Made by a program: the position numbers and the translations under genes
The notes under the pieces: model-generated
Databases searched by the model: none
The model's input: the letters and a program-made list of their open reading frames with translations, nothing else
Told to the model about the DNA's origin: nothing
In this document: positions 1 to 8,743 of the stretch, piece after piece
Layout of the letters: every line of letters begins with the position of its first letter
How positions within the stretch are numbered: the stretch's first letter is position 1
Source of the DNA: CAVVAL01 sp963740215
GTDB taxonomy: Bacteria; Actinomycetota; Actinomycetes; Mycobacteriales; Cryptosporangiaceae
Direction of reading: 5' to 3'
DNA length: 64,000 bases
Assembly: GCA_963740215.1 (NCBI GenBank)
Contig: CAVUDJ010000011.1
Coordinates: 1-64,000, forward strand

Positions 1-270
1 GTTCGCCGTGCACGCGTCGGTAGCCCCAACAGGGATTCTCCCGGGCCAAGCGCAGCGCCAAGGGCGCGGTTGGACAGCAGCGTCCGCGGACGGCTTGGGC
101 GCTTGGGACGGGAGATGGTCGCGTGCCGACGGGCGAGCAGATTCCGATGCCAACGCAGGACCGTGTCGGATGCACCAGCAGCCGCATCACCCGCAGAGCC
201 TGCATCGAACGCATTGGTCACGCCGAGGTAGGCCAGTCGGAGCAGCACGACCGACCATCCTCGCGTAGCG
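1..270 (-). pseudogene. Integrase-core IS transposase remnant (copy 1)
   Basis: On the minus strand this stretch reads, with one frame change, as the N-terminal half of an actinobacterial rve/integrase-type transposase. It begins LLRLAYLGVTNAF near 265, jumps to TVLRWHRNLLARRHAT, then RPKRPSRPRTL, and runs off the left edge. The segment between TNAF and TVLRWH is deleted compared with copy 2 at 7340-7890, and the frame shifts again near base 60. It is a dead fragment. No terminal inverted repeat is visible. Confidence 0.7.
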
Positions 271-557
271 ACCGTCAGCCATGTCGTGCGCCAGTCTCGT
301 CAGGCCGAGCCAGAATCGGCGGAAGCCGGCACACCGGCGCCCACCAGGGCGGATGAGGCTATTGGCAAGGGCAAGGTTCATCGCAGTTGGCATTGGTCGG
401 GCTCCCGTCGGCCGGGGGGATGACGGCGCTGGCCGGCTTCGCGCCGATGCCGAGGCCGATTACGGCGAGGACCGCGGCGGTGCCCCATCGCCCGTTCGGC
501 CGGTGGCCGTAGCCAGGCGGCGCTGCGATTCGAAGCCGTCCGGACCCGCCCGGGTCC

Positions 558-1157
558 TCAGCGCAGCAGGAACCCGGGGACCCGGTAGGCCATCCGGTTG
601 AGCCCGGCGGCCAGCCTGACCCGGTCCGCCTCGGTCGCCCAGTCGTAGCCGAACGCGCTGGCCAAGCGGTTCACGGTATTGAAGACGAAGCAGATGTACA
701 ACGCGTCGGCCACGCCTGAGGCGGACACCCCGGCGGCTCGCACGCGGGCGACATCGGCCGGCTGCACCTCGTCGGGCGTGCGGGTGACCCGCTCCAGCAA
801 CGCGAACGTCGCGGCGAGCCGCTCATCGAACTCCCCCTCGCGCCAGCGGTCGAGCCGCTCGACCACGGCGGGACCGAGCAGCATCGACGCGGTACCGGTG
901 TGTACGCCGTGGCAGAACCGGCACTCGTTCAGCCAGGAGACGTGAGCGGCGATGAGCTCCCTCTCGCCGTGGCTCCACTCCGACTTGCCGCGCATGACGG
1001 ACCGGATCAGCCGCCCCCACGGCCGACCGAACACCGCCGGGCGGTACAGCATGGTCTTCGCCACCGGGTCCGGCTCGGTACGGCCGAGCAGGCCGATGAG
1101 CCGCAGGGCTACCCGCGCCCGTAGGCGGTGACCCCGGTCGAGCACGTCCAGTCGCAT
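558..1157 (-). CDS. AhpD/carboxymuconolactone decarboxylase-fold protein
   Basis: About 199 aa. The segment ECRFCHGVH near residue 87 is the CxxC-x2-H signature of AhpD-like and peroxidase-related alkylhydroperoxidase-fold proteins, which use the cysteine pair for peroxide reduction. The preceding ELIAAHVSWLN helix is also typical of the fold. The ATG at 1157 is chosen because it follows the stop of the upstream gene (1159) by a single base, giving translational coupling. The protein is cytoplasmic, with no signal peptide. The exact substrate cannot be read from sequence. The pair with the smaller upstream CMD-like protein suggests one two-gene operon. Confidence 0.75.
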   Translation of the reverse strand: MRLDVLDRGHRLRARVALRLIGLLGRTEPDPVAKTMLYRPAVFGRPWGRLIRSVMRGKSEWSHGERELIAAHVSWLNECRFCHGVHTGTASMLLGPAVVERLDRWREGEFDERLAATFALLERVTRTPDEVQPADVARVRAAGVSASGVADALYICFVFNTVNRLASAFGYDWATEADRVRLAAGLNRMAYRVPGFLLR

Positions 1158-1158
1158 C

Positions 1159-1458
1159 TCAGCCCGCCTCGCGCAGCGCCCGCAGGCCGCCCTCAAGCTG
1201 GTGCGCCGCCATGCCGACGGCCGCGGCCAAGGTGATCTCGAAGATGGCGTCCTCGCCGTACCCGGCCGCCTTCAGCGCGGTCACGTCGCGATCGGTGATG
1301 CGGTAGGCCGACTCGCGGACCTTCCGCGCGTACGCGCCAAGGACCCCGTCCGGCCCCCGCCCCTCGTACGCCGCCCGGCGGGTATCCGCGTCGGTCCGTC
1401 CAGGGCCGCGAAGCACCGCCTCGCGCAACGCGGCCACCTCTGCGGCATGTCCATCCAT
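1159..1458 (-). CDS. Small CMD-like helical protein
   Basis: About 99 aa, all alpha. The part from RITDRDVTALKAAGYGEDAI to the C-terminus resembles the helical core of carboxymuconolactone decarboxylase/AhpD-fold proteins (the sequence AGYGEDAIFEITLAAAVG is characteristic). It lacks the CxxC pair, so it is probably not itself a peroxidase and may be a partner of the downstream CxxC-containing protein, whose start lies one base after its stop. The start may be the ATG at 1458 or the GTG at 1467, and neither has a strong Shine-Dalgarno sequence. Function is inferred from fold resemblance and context only. Confidence 0.6.
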   Translation of the reverse strand: MDGHAAEVAALREAVLRGPGRTDADTRRAAYEGRGPDGVLGAYARKVRESAYRITDRDVTALKAAGYGEDAIFEITLAAAVGMAAHQLEGGLRALREAG

Positions 1459-1467
1459 GAGGCCCAC

Positions 1468-2178
1468 GCTAGACGAACGATTCCCATGAGGTTGTTACCG
1501 CGTGGCAGGTTGATCGAGGAAGGGCGAACGGTATCGGATCGTTGGCGACCACAGACCTCGACACCCTTCATATTGCACGGTACGTGCTGGTCGACGACCA
1601 AGTGATTCCGACCCACCTGCGCCGACCCGGGCGCTTGCCGACGTGGTGGACTTGATGCGCAGGCTGGGCCCACCGTGCTTGTCGGAGAAACTCGTCAGCG
1701 AAGCGGTCCGCCTGCTGTTGGAGGGTCTCTGACAACGAGAATGCGTAGAGCGCTGTTCGGGCGGTCGGCGTTGGCCTACGAGGACGGTGGCCACCAGATG
1801 TCCAACGTGGACAGTGAGCGAGTGATGGCGTACAGGGTGGCACCGTTGTCGATGCGGGCTAGCAGGTCGGCGTCGGAGGCGATGCGGATTGTGGCGCCGC
1901 TTCCGCCACCTTGCGTACCGCGCGGCGGCGCCAGCCCTGTCGCGGATCGTCGCGGCCTGGTCCAGGAGCCGGTCCACCGTCGGACTGTCGGCGTTATGTT
2001 CGGCGGCTTCGGCGGTGCTGCGGGGTCTGACCGCGCTGACCGTCCGGGTGGACCCGCCCGAATCGATGCGAGGCCGGGCACGCGTCGCTCGCGCAGCCGT
2101 ATGAGGCAGCTCTTAGGAGCCGAGGGATCCATGGCCGGGGGCATCCGGCGTCCATGGTGACCGCCGGAGAAGCGAGGC
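1468..2178. other. Gene-poor stretch with possible transposase scrap
   Basis: No convincing intact gene. On the plus strand at about 1540-1632 the reading TTDLDTLHIARYVLVDDQ resembles the extreme N-terminus of IS982/IS4-like transposases of actinomycetes. It is followed in another frame (about 1630-1731) by a helical reading ending LVSEAVRLLLEGL and a stop. Both look like decayed mobile DNA. The rest shows no homology I can name on either strand. Confidence 0.35.
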
Positions 2179-5067
2179 CTAGGGTCCGAAGTGGACGTAG
2201 CTGGCCCACAGCGCGGGGTTCTGCGGGTACCGTTCCCGCAGCGCCCGAACGGCGTCGTGCAGCGCGGACGCCGCCCTCGACGGTCCGAGTCCGTCCGCAG
2301 TCCGGAGCTGGTCGTAGACCCGTTCGGTCATCGTCGCGGCGATCCGGTCGCTGATCGGCCACTGCGTCGCGATGACGTGCTGGTACCCGGCGAGTTGCAG
2401 CGCGCCGCCGAGGTGCAGGGCCTCGTCGGGGAGGCGCAGACCGCCACGGGCGGTGTCGCAGGCGGACAGGTACGCGAACTGGGCGTGGTCCAGCCGTAGC
2501 TGAGACAGGTCCGCGACCGTGAGGTGGCCGTCGTGCAGGTACAGCCGACCGGCGCTGGGGTCGCGCAGGTCCTGGCCGGCGTGGCAGGCGAAGTGCGCCC
2601 AGGCGTGGTCGGGGACCGCCTGGCTGACCGCGTCGCGGACGGCGCCCGAGCCGGCCAGCACCTGCGTGGGGATCGGCAGGCCGGCGAGCGTGGCCACCTC
2701 ACGCCGCGCGCCGGGCAGGGCCGGGAGGCCCGGGGTGTCCGGCATGGCGACCACCAACAGCGACCGCCGCTCGGGCGGTGGGTCGGGTCGACAGCTCGTG
2801 TAGCGGAGCGTCCGCAGGCTCAGCGCGTAGGACGACACGACGCGGTCGAGCACCGACCGCCGCGGCTCGGACGGGTGGCGCGCGGCGGCGTGCAGTGGCA
2901 GGAAGGTGAGCATCGCCGTGGGGCACCAGTGGACGTGGGTTCCGTCCGGCAGCGTGTCGAGCACCGGTTCGGCGGTCGTCCGCCAGAGCCAGTCCAGGAC
3001 GTCGTCGATCGTGGCGCGGGACCGGTCGGCCAGCGCGCGGCGGAACGCGGCGACCCGGTCCCGGAGGTCCTCCGTCCGCAACAGAGGCAGCGGGACCACG
3101 CGCACTCCGGCGGCGGTCACGACGAACGCGTCGGAACCGAAGTCGGCCGGGTTGATCAGCACGGCGGTCTGACCTGGCCCTGGCAGCAGCGCCGGTAGTT
3201 CGGGAGAGCGGAGGAAGCGTCCGAAGCCCGGCCGGGACCGGATCTCGGCGACCAGCCGGTCCCACTCCCGGGCCGCCTCGTGACGCCGGCGTGGATCGGA
3301 CGCTCCGTCTATCTCCCGCTGGAGCGCGCCGAGCTGCGCGGTCAGATCGGCGTCGAGTCCGGTGATGCCACCGCGCGTGTCCAGGGCCTGGTGCAGCATG
3401 ACCGCCCTGCCCTCGTCGAGCAGTTCCACGGCCCGAGCGGTGTCCCCGGCCCGGACTGCGGCCGCCGCGGCCTCGTTCACCATGCCCGATCGCGGCATGT
3501 CGCGTCCGGCGCGACGCATCCAGTCCGGCCACGCCAGTTGGGAGGCCAGGTTCGCCTGCTGATCCGTCCGGCTCAGACCGTGCCAGGCCAGGTCGCTCGC
3601 CATCGCGACGGCCTCGGCGAGGATTGCGGCGGCGTCGGCCCACCGCCCGTTGCGACCGGCGAGCCGTCCGGCCGCGTACGCGTCGTACAGCCGGGGCGTC
3701 AGCGTGAAGCCGGTCTCGGCGCTGGATGCGCGCAGCAGGTGCCACGCCTCGTTGTAGTCGGCGTCGTCACCGGTGAGGCGGTGCCGTTCGGCCAGGGCGT
3801 GGCCGAGTTCTGACAGCGCGCTGGACTGCTCCCACGCGCTGCCAGGACTCCCCGCCGGCCGCTGGCGCAGCAGCGCGATCGCCTGGTCCAGATCGGCGCG
3901 GTCACGACCCTCGATGAAGCGGACCATCAACGCCGAGCCGAGGGTCGCGGCGACGGTCCGCCGCTCGACGGAGCCCTCGGGCATGCCGCCCATCTCCTCG
4001 GTCAGGAGGGCCACGCAGCTGTCGAGGAGGTCCCGGTCGCCGGTCAATTCGGCCTGGCCGGCGAGGATCGTGCCCAGGCCTTCCAGGTGCGCCGCCCGTT
4101 CCGGAAGGTCGAGCGAGGTGACGCCACGGACGAGGTCGCGGTAGGCCGCCAGCTCCTGCGCGGGCGCCGGCTCGAAGCGCGCGAGGTATCGCAGCACCCC
4201 CAGCGACGCACGCATCACGGCGAGACGGTCGTGACCCGCCGTACCGGGTTCGGCACGGTCGATCACGGCGTCGAGTTCCGGCCGGAGGGCGACGGCGGCG
4301 CTCAGGTCTCCGACGCCGATCAGGTGGTTCACCTCGGCCATCAGCGCGATCCCGGCGAACGTGTCCCGTTCGGTGAAGTCCTCGGCGATCAGCTCCAGCA
4401 GGTGGCGCAGCTCCGCCGCTGTCTCGATCAGCAGCGTGCCGCCCCAGTTCTGGCTCAGGTACACCGACACCCCACCGGCCGTGACGACAGCCGCGTCCGA
4501 CCGGTCGGGGTGCTCGCGCGGCGCGTGCTCGACCGCGGGGCGGAGAAGATCGAGAGCTTCCTGCACAAGCCCGCTGTCGGACCCGGCGTCGCCGGCCGTG
4601 ATCAGCGCCTGCCCCAGGACGGCGGCCCTCCCGAGCCAGGCCGCGTCGTCCGGCGGGGTCGCGGCCAGTGCGGCACGGGCATGGGCGACCGCGTCGTCGA
4701 GGATGCCGCCGTCCGGAGCGAAGTCGAAGGCCGTCGTCAGGGCGCCGGCCAGGTCCGCGCGGACGCCAGGGGCGAGGTCACCACCGATCGATCGTGCCCG
4801 CCGGACGAGTTCGATCGCGCGCTCGCGGTGCTCGCCGCCGTCCTCGGACGAGTACGCGAACAGGACCTCTGCCCAGTGCACCAGCGCCGGCACGTCGTCG
4901 ATCGTGGCCGGCGGCGGATAGACCTCAGGGTCGATCGCGTGGAGCCACCCGAACAGCGCGGTCCCGAACACGAGGTCCAGCATGTCCAGGTCACGCAGCA
5001 GGTCCGGGGTCGGGCGGGCTCCCGGGGAGAGGACGGCACGCAGCAGGCCGGGCGCGGTCGTCGGCAT
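2179..5067 (-). CDS. TPR-CHAT protein, C-terminal part with CHAT peptidase domain
   Basis: About 962 aa if started at the internal ATG at 5067. The N-terminal two thirds is a long helical array of alanine/leucine-rich TPR-like repeats. The last 300 residues form a CHAT (caspase HetF-associated with TPRs) domain, a clan CD cysteine peptidase fold. The expected dyad is visible: His829 in HFACHAG and Cys870 in LSACDTA. The region ends in the usual WPISD segment. CHAT proteins are protease effectors or processing enzymes in defence and signalling systems. The upstream reading frame (4991-6010) continues the same protein, and one extra base (or two missing) between about 5060 and 5090 separates them. 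Most likely this is one about 1,280-aa protein with a frameshift. An overlapping two-gene arrangement is less likely. Confidence 0.8.
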   Translation of the reverse strand: MPTTAPGLLRAVLSPGARPTPDLLRDLDMLDLVFGTALFGWLHAIDPEVYPPPATIDDVPALVHWAEVLFAYSSEDGGEHRERAIELVRRARSIGGDLAPGVRADLAGALTTAFDFAPDGGILDDAVAHARAALAATPPDDAAWLGRAAVLGQALITAGDAGSDSGLVQEALDLLRPAVEHAPREHPDRSDAAVVTAGGVSVYLSQNWGGTLLIETAAELRHLLELIAEDFTERDTFAGIALMAEVNHLIGVGDLSAAVALRPELDAVIDRAEPGTAGHDRLAVMRASLGVLRYLARFEPAPAQELAAYRDLVRGVTSLDLPERAAHLEGLGTILAGQAELTGDRDLLDSCVALLTEEMGGMPEGSVERRTVAATLGSALMVRFIEGRDRADLDQAIALLRQRPAGSPGSAWEQSSALSELGHALAERHRLTGDDADYNEAWHLLRASSAETGFTLTPRLYDAYAAGRLAGRNGRWADAAAILAEAVAMASDLAWHGLSRTDQQANLASQLAWPDWMRRAGRDMPRSGMVNEAAAAAVRAGDTARAVELLDEGRAVMLHQALDTRGGITGLDADLTAQLGALQREIDGASDPRRRHEAAREWDRLVAEIRSRPGFGRFLRSPELPALLPGPGQTAVLINPADFGSDAFVVTAAGVRVVPLPLLRTEDLRDRVAAFRRALADRSRATIDDVLDWLWRTTAEPVLDTLPDGTHVHWCPTAMLTFLPLHAAARHPSEPRRSVLDRVVSSYALSLRTLRYTSCRPDPPPERRSLLVVAMPDTPGLPALPGARREVATLAGLPIPTQVLAGSGAVRDAVSQAVPDHAWAHFACHAGQDLRDPSAGRLYLHDGHLTVADLSQLRLDHAQFAYLSACDTARGGLRLPDEALHLGGALQLAGYQHVIATQWPISDRIAATMTERVYDQLRTADGLGPSRAASALHDAVRALRERYPQNPALWASYVHFGP

Positions 5068-6010
5068 CGGATGCCTCGGGACCCTGCTGGATCGTGGCCG
5101 CGAGCCAGCGGGCACCGTCGAGGTCGCCGCGGAAGACCAGAAGGCTCGTCTCGTCGATGCGGGCGACGGCCTGGAGTTCGTCCCACTCCGGGAGCAGGTC
5201 GGCGAGGTGGCGCAGAGCCGGGGCGGCCTCGGCCAGGCGCGACCCGCTCCAGTTCCAGGCCAGGTCCGCGGACGTCGCCCGGAACAGTGCGGTCGCCGCA
5301 CGGACGAGATCCGGGTGGTCGGGGTCCACCGTCTCCAGCGGATCCCGCAGCAGGTCGAGCGCTTCCCGGACCGACGGCTGGTCGCCGCGGTCGACCAGCA
5401 CATGGCCGAGGAGGCCGGCGCGGTCGAGCCAGTCCTCGTCGTCGGGCGCCGTGCCGGCCAGTGCCGCGCGGCCGTGCCTCTCGGCGGCGTCGAGCAGGGA
5501 CGTGTCCTCCTCGTCACGCTGGTACCCCGTGAGCAACGCGGTGGCGACGTCGGTGCCGACCTCCGGAGGCAGCGTGCGCTGGATCGTCAGCAGGTGCCGG
5601 GCCAGGGCGGTCGTCCGCTCGTCGTCGAGCATGGACGCGGTCAGCGCCAGGAGCTGGACGTCGATGTCGCTCAGCTCGCCGGGATCGCGACCGAAGAGTG
5701 GCGCGAGGATGGTCGGGGAACGCTCGGGGCCGAGCCGCTGGAACAGGTCGACGGCGTCGGGCAGCTCGTCGCAGTCGTCGACCAGCCAGAAGCGGTACCA
5801 GTGGAGGAGCGCCAGCGCCTCGGCGACCGGGACGTCGAGCCGGCCACGCGTATCGGTCACCAGTTCACGCAGCGACTCGACGGTGTCCGTGGCGTTCTCG
5901 GTGAGGAAGTCCAGGAGGTCCTCGTCGCCGCCGCCGAGGCCGTCGGGTCCGAGCTTGACGACGCCGGACGCCTCGCTGAGCAGCCACCGCCGAAAGATCG
6001 CCCGCAACAT
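4991..6010 (-). CDS. TPR-CHAT protein, N-terminal part
   Basis: 339 aa as read; the last 30 residues before the stop at 4991 are out-of-frame tail. The protein is acidic and helical, with repeated segments of the form DEDWLDRAGLLGHVLVDRGD that match the TPR-like repeats continuing in the downstream frame. That continuity is the evidence for a single broken gene. It starts 13 bases after the stop of the DUF6338-like membrane protein, so it is the third gene of a tight operon. The role is inferred: the sensor or scaffold half of a CHAT peptidase. Re-reading the raw data around 5060-5090 would settle whether the break is real. Confidence 0.75.
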   Translation of the reverse strand: MLRAIFRRWLLSEASGVVKLGPDGLGGGDEDLLDFLTENATDTVESLRELVTDTRGRLDVPVAEALALLHWYRFWLVDDCDELPDAVDLFQRLGPERSPTILAPLFGRDPGELSDIDVQLLALTASMLDDERTTALARHLLTIQRTLPPEVGTDVATALLTGYQRDEEDTSLLDAAERHGRAALAGTAPDDEDWLDRAGLLGHVLVDRGDQPSVREALDLLRDPLETVDPDHPDLVRAATALFRATSADLAWNWSGSRLAEAAPALRHLADLLPEWDELQAVARIDETSLLVFRGDLDGARWLAATIQQGPEASDADDRARPAACRPLPGSPPDPGPAA

Positions 6011-6023
6011 GGCGCGGCCCGGG

Positions 6024-6773
6024 TCAGCGTCCGAGGAGGAGAACGAGGACGACCAGCGCCGCCGCGACGAGCGCGACCTGCCACCGGTGCCGGGTCAGCC
6101 AGCGGCGCCTCGGCCTGGCCGCCGGGCCGGCGGTGCCGACGTAGGCGGCGGCGATCGTGCTGATCTCCGCGCCGGATACCGCCATGACCTGCCAGGACGC
6201 GTCGAGTTGCTGCGCGTCGGCATCGCCCGGCGCGCGGATGGCCAGCGGTGCGGACAGGAGGAGGTCCCGCTTGGCTGGATCGGGTTCGGTGGAGTAGGCG
6301 GCCGAGTAGCCGGTGATCGTGGTGCCGTCCTTGAGCTGGACGCTTAGATACGGGCGGACGCCCGGTGCCGCCATCCGGCTGAACGCGGTGTGCCACGCCG
6401 TTTCGTGCGCGATCCGGCGCGTCGAGGGCGGGCTGAGCACGGCATGCGCGGCGACCCCGTACAGCACGGCGAGGACGGTCACGGCGACGAGGGTCCGGAG
6501 CGCCAGCGCCGGATGGGCGGTGACGTACCGATTGCCATCCCGCACGAGGTCGACCACGTCGATCGCGGCGCCCGCGGCCGCCGTCTCCAGCACGACCAGC
6601 GTGACGGCGGCCGCGCCCGTGCACGCCACACCGGTCAAGACGACCCGGCTGGCCTCGACGAACGCGGTCTCGTCACGCCGTGGCCGGGTACGTTGCCACA
6701 GCAGTTCGAAGACGAGTCCCGGTGTGACGAGCAAGAGGAAGGCCACAACCGCAGCGACCGTCGACGGGACCAT
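6024..6773 (-). CDS. DUF6338-like membrane protein
   Basis: 249 aa. Transmembrane helices are visible at about residues 5-22, 45-65 and 90-110, followed by a soluble domain with a beta-rich core (SVQLKDGTTITGYSAAYS) and a last helix at about 230-247 (VALVAAALVVLVLLLG). I recognise the pattern as the DUF6338 family of unknown function, recalled and not searched. It sits three bases after the stop of a small acidic protein and 13 bases before a TPR-CHAT gene. A membrane anchor or sensor for the CHAT protein is a reasonable inference but not shown. Confidence 0.7.
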   Translation of the reverse strand: MVPSTVAAVVAFLLLVTPGLVFELLWQRTRPRRDETAFVEASRVVLTGVACTGAAAVTLVVLETAAAGAAIDVVDLVRDGNRYVTAHPALALRTLVAVTVLAVLYGVAAHAVLSPPSTRRIAHETAWHTAFSRMAAPGVRPYLSVQLKDGTTITGYSAAYSTEPDPAKRDLLLSAPLAIRAPGDADAQQLDASWQVMAVSGAEISTIAAAYVGTAGPAARPRRRWLTRHRWQVALVAAALVVLVLLLGR

Positions 6774-6776
6774 CGC

Positions 6777-6950
6777 TCAGGACGTCCCCGCCGCCGGCTT
6801 CCGGCCGGGCGGCTGAGCCGGGCCGGACGGCGGCTCCGGGGTCGTAACGACAACACCGGACGACTCGTCGATCACCACGCCGCGCAGCTCGCCCAACGAG
6901 TCGTCGTCATCAAGCGGATCCAGTTCCGGCGGCTGCTTCCGTTCGCTCAC
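6777..6950 (-). CDS. Small acidic protein upstream of DUF6338/CHAT
   Basis: 57 aa, rich in Asp, Glu and Pro (the run PLDDDDSLGEL near the N-terminus), with a proline-rich tail and no membrane segment. The GTG at 6950 is chosen because a GGGGGGT Shine-Dalgarno-like run lies just upstream. A GTG at 6962 in the same frame would add four residues. It is the first gene of the CHAT operon, with a spacing of three bases to the next start. I do not recognise a domain. Small acidic partners next to DUF6338-type genes suggest an accessory or regulatory subunit, which is inference. Confidence 0.6.
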   Translation of the reverse strand: MSERKQPPELDPLDDDDSLGELRGVVIDESSGVVVTTPEPPSGPAQPPGRKPAAGTS

Positions 6951-7234
6951 GGCACCCCCCACGACTCGACGTCACGGCAACCTCACTGTATTGCCGGCGA
7001 CCCGCCGCGCGCGCCGAACGGCCGATCGCGCTTTCCGGCGGTCTCCCGAGCCTCGGCAAGCGGCATCGCTGAAATGGGGCTGTGACCAGACGGGACCGCA
7101 CACGGAGTATGCAGACCAGACCGGACAACGGCCGGACCCCTCATACCAGAGGGGACCGGGAAGCTGCCGTTCATGCACGCCTGAAGCTTGGCGCATCCTC
7201 CCGCGAGTTGCGCCAAGATCGGCCGGCCTGGGGG

Positions 7235-7339
7235 TCAACGCGGCATCCAGTCCGGGTCCCGGCCGCTGAAGCCGAGCATCTTGGTCTGCGCGTCGGCGTC
7301 GTCCTTCACCGGCACCCGAGCACCGTACTGCCCGGAGGA
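7235..7339 (-). pseudogene. C-terminal fragment of TIGR03086-like protein
   Basis: 35 codons ending at 7235 read SSGQYGARVPVKDDADAQTK followed by MLGFSGRDPDWMPR. This is the conserved C-terminus of the TIGR03086/maleylpyruvate-isomerase-like family (family form SSGQYGPRV..., GFIGRDPAW). The N-terminal half of such a gene ends abruptly at about 8800 on the same strand. The two pieces are best read as one gene split by the DNA between 7340 and 8800, with some 50-60 middle codons lost. Confidence 0.7.
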
Positions 7340-7890
7340 CCGGCGCGCAGGATGGAGTGGCCCCAGACCCGGGTCAGGAACAACGCCCCGGCGAGAAGCA
7401 GCCCGGCCGGCCTCGCGGAGGATTTCCCAGACCGTGGACGGGGCGACGGTGATGCCGAGCGTGAGCAGTTCGCCGTGCACTCTGCGATACCCCCAGCTGC
7501 CGTTCTCCCTCGCCAGGCGCAGCACCAAGGCGCGGATCGAGCGCAACGTGCGGGGCCGGCCGCGTCGGCGGGGCCGCGAGAGGGCGGCGTGGCGGCGCGC
7601 GATCAGGTCATGGTGCCACTTGAGGACTGTGTTGGGCCGGACCAGTAGCCGCAGGCGCCGCAGGGTCGGCCGTGGCACAGGGTGCAGCAGCGCGGCCAGC
7701 CATGCTCGATCGGCCGGCTCGAACCGGACCTGCTGGCCGGTGAGAGTTGGCGCTGCAGCACCGCGAGTTGGGTCCTTGTCGCGGTCGTCGCCAGGCAGCA
7801 GTCGCAGGAGCGCGAAGGCGTTCGTGATGCCCAGGTACGCCAGTCGCCAGCAGCATGAGGCGGCATCATCGCGTAGTCATCGGTGACGAT
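7340..7890 (-). pseudogene. Integrase-core IS transposase remnant (copy 2)
   Basis: Minus-strand remains of the same IS type as at 1-270. The pieces in order are WRLAYLGITNAFALLRLLP, then TQLAVLQRQL in another frame, then LRRLRLLVRPNTVLKWHHDL, RPRTLRSIRALVLRLAREN, WGYRRVHGELLTLG and TVWEILREAG. The catalytic DDE core after EILREAG is absent; the frame instead runs into the TIGR03086 C-terminal fragment at 7339. At least one internal deletion or frameshift lies near 7760. The remnant cannot transpose. Confidence 0.8.
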
Positions 7891-8009
7891 GGGTGCCGGC
7901 GGCCCCTTCGACCAGACCAAGGTCGGCTTCGGACATCAAAGGGCCTGCGACATGCGCGAATGCCTTTCTCGGCAGGTACAGGGCCACACAGTAGGATGAC
8001 TCTAGGATA

Positions 8010-8189
8010 TTAGCCCACCCTGGCCCGCGTGACTCGAATTGCGGCGACCAAAATCCCCAAGCCCGCAAGGCCAATGCCAATTGAGGTTATCCAGCGCGTG
8101 GACTGATCAGATCCACTGGACAGTGCGTAGGTTAATCTCATCGCAACGATTACTAATGGGATGCCAATTACTGTAATCACTCGGCCCAT
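8010..8189 (-). CDS. Small two-helix membrane protein
   Basis: 59 aa, starting at the ATG at 8189 behind a clear GGGGAG Shine-Dalgarno sequence seven bases upstream. Two hydrophobic helices are evident: VITVIGIPLVIVAM at the N-terminus and SIGIGLAGLGILVAA near residues 36-50. They are separated by a short polar loop, and the tail is basic (IRVTRARVG). Codon use is strikingly less GC-biased than in the neighbours (ATT, TTA, ACA, ATA are common), suggesting foreign origin. It lies inside the segment that interrupts the TIGR03086-like gene. Function unknown. Confidence 0.6.
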   Translation of the reverse strand: MGRVITVIGIPLVIVAMRLTYALSSGSDQSTRWITSIGIGLAGLGILVAAIRVTRARVG

Positions 8190-8312
8190 TGTTAGCTCCC
8201 CTAGAGAAGGGCCCTATTCCAGACCGAAGATAGCGACCGTAACGTGCCGCGGCGAACCGGTGAACGCGCCTACCGGACCACCCGCGCCGCGAACCGATGC
8301 CCAGTCGAAGGC

Positions 8313-8528
8313 TCAGTAATCCTGGCATTCCGGGACGCCCAGCGGGGTGTTTGAGTCGGGCGCCAGTCCATCGTCACCCTGCTTGCAGCCGTCGATCGCC
8401 TCGATGTGGACTGTCGCCCGGCTGGTCGGAGTGGAGATGCCCGTCGCCGTGGCGACGGTGACCACCGCGGTCAACGCGGCGGCCGTGGCGAGACCTGTGG
8501 CGCGAAGGATCCAGTTTCGAGATGTCAT
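8313..8528 (-). CDS. Small secreted protein with cysteine pair
   Basis: 71 aa. The ATG at 8528 is preceded by GGGGGAA, a good ribosome binding site. Residues 7-30 form a signal peptide (basic start, then ATGLATAAALTAVVTVATA). The mature part of about 40 residues contains two cysteines (DGCKQGDD and PECQDY), possibly one disulfide. It resembles no named family I know. It lies in the inserted segment between the two halves of the TIGR03086-like gene, next to the tRNA-Ser fragment. Confidence 0.55.
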   Translation of the reverse strand: MTSRNWILRATGLATAAALTAVVTVATATGISTPTSRATVHIEAIDGCKQGDDGLAPDSNTPLGVPECQDY

Positions 8529-8743
8529 TGAGTTCCCCCGGGTGGTGGCTGCGACGTTGACGGTGGGCGCGGCCAAAATTGTAGGTGGGCGACTCGTGGC
8601 GTTGCCGGACCGAAAGGGCAGCGGAACGTCCGTCGTCAGGTGACTCGGCGGCGGCTGGTCAGGCCCAATCAAGACGGAACTGAGGTCATCAGCCACAAAC
8701 GCCCGGCTACCCTTGCGGGTCGCCCGGGCGCTTGTACTGCTCA

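Noticed and set aside
4087..6347. Long open frames on the plus strand opposite the CHAT genes
   Set aside because: Arginine/glycine/proline-rich readings without any family motif. They arise from the third-position GC bias of the real minus-strand genes.
1..7890. Functional composite transposon
   Set aside because: Both IS copies lack the catalytic core as read and no terminal inverted repeats or target duplications could be seen.
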